Below, piece by piece: positions 59,093-64,000 of a stretch of DNA of 64,000 nucleotides. Made by a program: the position numbers and the translations under genes. Below the pieces are notes generated by a model that saw only the letters and a list, made by a program, of their open reading frames with translations, did no database searches and was not told the DNA's origin. Numbering within the stretch: the stretch's first letter is position 1; each line of letters opens with the position of its first letter. Origin of the DNA: Rhopalosiphum padi (lineage: Eukaryota; Arthropoda; Insecta; Hemiptera; Aphididae); NCBI RefSeq assembly GCF_020882245.1, contig NC_083599.1, positions 9,052,001-9,116,000 of the forward strand. The letters run 5' to 3'.

Positions 59093-61432
59093 GAATTATG
59101 TATCCAACATCAATATATACCGGTGTTTATGAGAATTTTTGACGATACATTTCAAGAATTTTAGGTAATTTTATTGTTTTAGACCATTTTTTTCAAGGAA
59201 TTATGTGTTCTGCATCAAGATATTCCAGCATTTATGGGGATCTTTGATATTTTTGATCATAATTATCAAGGATTATTGGGGTTGTAATTATTTCCGACTT
59301 TTTTTTCAAGTAATTTGTGTCTTACACTAAGATATTCAATCGCATATGGGAATCTTTGATAAGTTTTATCAAGATTTCCAAGGATTTTTGGGGTTGTAAA
59401 TATTTCCAGCTATTAGTTTAAAGGAATAATGTATCCAACATCAAGATATTCCAGTATATATGGGGATCTTTGATATTTTTGATCATAATTATCAAGGATT
59501 ATTGGGGTTGTAATTATTTCCGACTTTTTTTTCAAGTAATTTGTGTCTTACACCAAGATATTCAAGCGCATATGGGAATCTTTGATAAGTTTTATCAAGA
59601 TTTCCAAAGATTTTTGGGGTTGTAAATATTTCCAGCTATTTGTTTAAAGGAATTATGTGTTTTACATCAAGATATTCCAGTATATATGGGGATCTTTGAT
59701 ATTTTTGATCATAATTATCAAGGATTATTGGGGTTGTAATTATTTCCGACTTTTTTTTCAAGTAATTTGTGTCTTACACCAAGATATTCAAGCGCATATG
59801 GGAATCTTTGATAAGTTTTATCAAGATTTCCAAGGATTTTTGGGGTTGTAAATATTTCCAGCTATTAGTTTAAAGGAATTATGTGTTTTACATCAAGATA
59901 TTCCAGTATATATGGGTGTCTTTGATATTTTTGATTATAATTATCAAGGAATATTGGGGTTGTAATTATTTCCGACTTTTTTTTCAAGTAATTTGTGTTT
60001 ACACCAAGTTATTCAAGCACATATGGGAATGTTTGATAAGTTTTATCAAGATTTCCAAGGATTTTTGGGGTTGTAAATATTTCCGGCTATTATTTTCAAG
60101 GAATAATGTATCCAACATCAATATATACCGGTGTTTATGAGAATTTTTGACGATACATTTCAAGAATTTTAGGTAATTTTATTGTTTTAGACCATTTTTT
60201 TCAAGGAATTATGTGTTTTGCATCAAGATATTCCAGCATTTATGGGGATCTTTGATATTTTTGATCATAATTATCAAGGATTATTGGGGTTGTAATTATT
60301 TCCGACTTTTTTTTCAAGTAATATGTGTCTTACACCAAGATATTCAATCGCATATGGGAATCTTTGATAAGTTTTATCAAGATTTCCAAGGATTATTGGG
60401 GTTGTAAATATTTCCAGCTATTAGTTTAAAGGAATTATGTGTTTTACATCAAGATATTCCAGTATATATGGGGATCTTTGATATTTTTGATCATAATTAT
60501 CAAGGATTATTGGGGTTGTAATTATTTCCGACTTTTTTTTCAAGTAATTTGTGTCTTACACCAAGTTATTCAAGCGCATTTGGGAATCTTTGATAAGTTT
60601 TATCAAGATTTCCAAGGATTTTTGGGGTTGTAAATATTTCCAGCTATTAGTTTAAAGGAATTATGTATCAAACATCAAGATATTCCAGTATATATGGGGA
60701 TCTTTGATATTTTTGATCATAATTATCAAGGATTATTGGGGTTGTAATTATTTCCGACTTTTTTTTCAAGTAATTTGTGACTTACACCAAGTTATTCAAG
60801 CGCATTTGGGAATCTTTGATAAGTTTTATCAAGATTTCCAAGGATTTTTGGGGTTGTAAATATTTCCAGCTATCAGTTTAAAGGAATTATGTATCCAACA
60901 TCAATATATACCGCTGTTTATGAGAATTTTTGACGATACATTTCAAGAATTTTAGGTAATTTTATTGTTTTAGACCATTTTTTTCAAGGAATTATGTGTT
61001 CTGCATCAAGATATTCCAGTATATATGGGGATCTTTGATATTTTTTATCAGTATTTTAGAAAATTAACAAATAATAGACCCATAATTTCAAGGAGTTTAG
61101 TGTCTCACACCAAAGAAATCAAGCATTTTTGGGGATGTTTGATATTTACGACCAATATTGTCAAGATTTATTTGTGATGTATTTTTTCCGGCTTTTGTTT
61201 TCAAGGAATATTTTCTCTGAGACAAATATATTAATCCGTATATGGTGATTTTTGATAGTTTTATGAAGATTTCCAAGGATTCTTGGGGTTGTAACTATTT
61301 CCAACTATTATTTTCAAGGAATAATGTGTCCTACATCAAGATATTCAAGCGCTTTTTGGGATATTTAATATTTTTAATCACGAATTTCAAGGATCCTTGG
61401 GGTTGTAAATATTTCCAGCTATTAGTTTAAAG
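59093..61432 (+). repeat. Mosaic block ending in the last D copy
   Basis: C 59093, A2B2 59198 (CACTAAG), A6 59424 (CCAAAGATT, CTATTTG), A1B1 59650, A3B8 59876 (GATTATAATT), C 60101, A2B2 60206 (AATATGTGTC, GGATTATTGGGG), A1B6 60432, ATGTATCAAAC pair 60658, C 60884, D 60989-61432. It combines the A3B8 module with the B6/ATCAAAC members of the 2219-bp HOR. Confidence 0.87.
60989..61432 (+). repeat. Block D, copy 6, with chimeric d1 and B-type d4 tail
   Basis: The chimeric first monomer is 60989-61092, with the same A-to-d1 switch in a T run (61041-61046). d2 61093-61205 has TTTGTGATG, d3 61206-61318, d4 61319-61432. Unlike copies 4-5, d4 ends TTCCAGCTATTAGTTTAAAG as in copies 1-2. It is followed directly by an A3B7 pair with no C. 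Confidence 0.87.
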
Positions 61433-62667
61433 GAATTATGTGTTTTACATCAAGATATTCCAGTATATATGGGTGTCTTTGATATTTTTGATCATAATTA
61501 TCAAGGAATATTGGGGTTGTAATTATTTCCGACTTTTTTTTCAAGTAATTTGTGTCTTATACCAAGTTATTCAAGCGCATATGGGAATCTTTGATAAGTT
61601 TTATCAAGATTTCCAAGGATTTTTGGGGTTGTAAATATTTCCAGCTATTAGTTTAAAGGAATTATGTATCCAACATCAATATATACCGGTGTTTATGAGA
61701 ATTTTTGACGATACATTTCAAGAATTTTAGGTAATTTTATTGTTTTAGACCATTTTTTTCAAGGAATTATGTGTTCTGCATCAAGATATTCCAGCATTTA
61801 TGGGGATCTTTGATATTTTTGATCATAATTATCAAGGATTATTGGGGTTGTAATTATTTCCGACTTTTTTTTCAAGTAATTTGTGTCTTACACTAAGATA
61901 TTCAATCGCATATGGGAATCTTTGATAAGTTTTATCAAGATTTCCAAGGATTTTTGGGGTTGTAAATATTTCCAGCTATTAGTTTAAAGGAATAATGTAT
62001 CCAACATCAAGATATTCCAGTATATATGGGGATCTTTGATATTTTTGATCATAATTATCAAGGATTATTGGGGTTGTAATTATTTCCGACTTTTTTTTCA
62101 AGTAATTTGTGTCTTACACCAAGATATTCAAGCGCATATGGGAATCTTTGATAAGTTTTATCAAGATTTCCAAAGATTTTTGGGGTTGTAAATATTTCCA
62201 GCTATTTGTTTAAAGGAATTATGTGTTTTACATCAAGATATTCCAGTATATATGGGGATCTTTGATATTTTTGATCATAATTATCAAGGATTATTGGGGT
62301 TGTAATTATTTCCGACTTTTTTTTCAAGTAATTTGTGTCTTACACCAAGATATTCAAGCGCATATGGGAATCTTTGATAAGTTTTATCAAGATTTCCAAG
62401 GATTTTTGGGGTTGTAAATATTTCCAGCTATTAGTTTAAAGGAATTATGTGTTTTACATCAAGATATTCCAGTATATATGGGTGTCTTTGATATTTTTGA
62501 TCATAATTATCAAGGAATATTGGGGTTGTAATTATTTCCGACTTTTTTTTCAAGTAATTTGTGTCTTATACCAAGTTATTCAAGCGCATATGGGAATCTT
62601 TGATAAGTTTTATCAAGATTTCCAAGGATTTTTGGGGTTGTAAATATTTCCAGCTATTAGTTTAAAG
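61433..62667 (+). repeat. Partial repeat of 59093-59875 after block D
   Basis: A3B7 61433, C 61659, A2B2 61764 (CACTAAG), A6 61990 (CCAAAGATT, CTATTTG), A1B1 62216, A3B7 62442. The middle three pairs repeat 59198-59875 at an offset of 2566 and share the private CACTAAG change. The copies separate at the following A3 pair, which is B8 in the first and B7 here. Confidence 0.87.
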
Positions 62668-64000
62668 GAATTATGTATCCAACATCAATATATACCGCTG
62701 TTTATGAGAATTTTTGACGATACATTTCAAGAATTTTAGGTAATTTTTTTGTTTTAGACCTTTTTTTTCAAGGAATTATGTGTTTTACATCAAGATATTC
62801 CAGTATATATGGGGATATTTGATATTTTTGATCATAATTATCAAGGATTATTGGGGTTGTAATTATTTCCGACTTTTTTTTCAAGTAATTTGTGTCTTAC
62901 ACCAAGATATTCAAGCGCATATGGGAATCTTTGATAAGTTTTATCAAGATTTCCAAGGATTTTTGGGGTTGTAAATATTTCCAGCTATTAGTTTAAAGGA
63001 ATTATGTGTTTTACATCAAGATATTCCAGTATATATGGGTGTCTTTGATATTTTTGATCATTATTATCAAGGAATATTGGGGTTGTAATTATTTCCGACT
63101 TTTTTTTCAAGTAATTTGTGTCTTACACCAAGTTATTCAAGCGCATATGGGAATCTTTGATAAGTTTTATCAAGATTTCCAAGGATTTTTGGGGTTGTAA
63201 ATATTTCCAGCTATTAGTTTAAAGGAATTATGTATCCAACATCAATATATACCGCTGTTTATGAGAATTTTTGACGATACATTTCAAGAATTTTAGGTAA
63301 TTTTTTTGTTTTAGACCATTTTTTTCAAGGAATTATGTGTTTTACATCAAGATATTCCAGTATATATGGGGATCTTTGATATTTTTGATCATAATTATCA
63401 AGGATTATTGGGGTTGTAATTATTTCCGACTTTTTTTTCAAGTAATTTGTGTCTTACACCAAGATATTCAAGCGCATATGGGAATCTTTGATAAGTTTTT
63501 TCAAGATTTCCAAGGATTTTTGGGGTTGTAAATATTTCCAGCTATTAGTTTAAAGGAATAATGTATCCAACATCAATATATACCGCTGTTTATGAGAATT
63601 TTTGACGATACATTTCAAGAATTTTAGGTAATTTTTTTGTTTTAGACCATTTTTTTCAAGGAATTATGTGTTTACATCAAGATATTCCAGTATATATGGG
63701 GATCTTTGATATTTTTGATCATAATTATCAAGGATTATTGGGGTTGTAATTATTTCCGACTTTTTTTTCAAGTAATTTGTGTCTTACACCAAGATATTCA
63801 AGCGCATATGGGAATCTTTGATAAGTTTTATCAAGATTTCCAAGGATTTTTGGGGTTGTAAATATTTCCAGCTATTAGTTTAAAGGAATTATGTGTTTTA
63901 CATCAAAATATTCCAGTATATATGGGGATCTTTGATATTTTTGATCATAATTATCAAGGATTATTGGGGTTGTAATTATTTCCGACTTTTTTTTCAAGTA
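62668..64000 (+). repeat. Right window edge: mixed pairs, array continues
   Basis: C 62668, A1B1 62773 (GGGGATATTTG, ACCTTTTTT), A3 62999, C 63225, A1B1 63330 (GTTTTTTCAAG), C 63556, A7B1 63661, then a full A at 63886-63998 (CATCAAAATATTCC). The first two bases of its B end the window. The array is cut, not finished, here. Confidence 0.88.

Larger units (their letters stand above)
1..64000 (+). repeat. AT-rich satellite array with nested higher-order repeats
   Basis: Every stretch of the window can be parsed into A (113 bp), B (113 bp), C (105 bp) or block D monomers, all in the same orientation. Spacing between successive A monomers is almost always 226 or 331 bp, with rare one-base departures. 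No unique DNA separates the units. G+C is about 27% in A, 31% in B and 26% in C, counted on consensus units. Such arrays are typical of eukaryotic centromeric or heterochromatic satellite. The family and host are not recognised. No function is claimed beyond possible structural chromatin. Confidence 0.97.

Noticed and set aside
1..64000. CRISPR array
   Set aside because: Units are 105-113 bp and similar over their full length. There are no short repeats separated by unique spacers and no cas genes.
1..64000. CENP-B box or telomere repeats
   Set aside because: I found no match to the CENP-B box core (TTCG...A...CGGG pattern) and no tandem TTAGGG, TTTAGGG or TTAGG. Single AATTTTAGG occurrences in C are isolated.

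Overview
The whole 64,000-base window is one uninterrupted, very AT-rich tandem satellite array. G+C is about 28%, counted by hand on the consensus monomers. Both edges fall inside repeat units, so the array is longer than the window. I found no gene, RNA gene, transposon, CRISPR array, telomere repeat or unique sequence on either strand. A long, homogeneous satellite with nested higher-order repeats (HORs) suggests a eukaryotic centromeric, pericentromeric or heterochromatic block. I do not recognise the family and cannot name the organism.

Monomers. Three related monomers build almost everything, all in the same orientation: A (113 bp, e.g. 124-236), B (113 bp, e.g. 237-349) and C (105 bp, e.g. 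350-454). The arrangement is strict: A is always followed by B, and each AB pair (226 bp) is followed either by another pair or by exactly one C (giving 331 bp). I count about 224 AB pairs and about 100 C units. A fourth component, block D (444 bp, four diverged monomers d1-d4), occurs six times.

Variant names used below. A1 is consensus. A2 has TTTTGC or TTCTGC near its 5' end plus GCATTTATGG. A3 has GGGTGTC plus AAGGAATA. A4 has AGCATATA plus CAAGAATT. A5 starts GTGTCC. A6 has a C-like 5' end (ATGTATCC). A7 lacks one T near its 5' end. B1 is consensus. B2 has CAATCGC. B3 has CTCACACC plus CAATCGC. B4 has CTTAAACC. B5 has CAAGGGC and one extra G. B6 has CAAGTTATTC plus CATTTGGG. B7 has CTTATACC plus CAAGTTATTC. 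B8 lacks one base and ends GGCTATTATTTTCAAG.

Layout. 1-5257: mixed pairs, four strict 331-bp ABC units, and two copies of a block here called family II. 5258-7816: a transition and a shortened HOR copy. 7817-16171: three tandem copies of a 25-monomer, 2785-bp HOR. 16172-22853: two copies of a 3785-bp derivative that carries block D. 22854-29768: 2672-, 1339- and 452-bp nested repeats. 29769-39720: family II blocks again. 39721-51086: a 3793-bp tandem duplication and its relatives. 51087-59092: 1115-, 1669- and 2219-bp tandem duplications. 59093-64000: further mosaics with the last D block.

The biology visible here is sequence turnover. Nested tandem duplications, hybrid monomers and shared point mutations record repeated unequal exchange or conversion. 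There is also a conserved short hairpin in every B monomer and dyad symmetry at the matching position in A. Coordinates come from hand parsing and should be good to a few bases. Identity statements are by eye.
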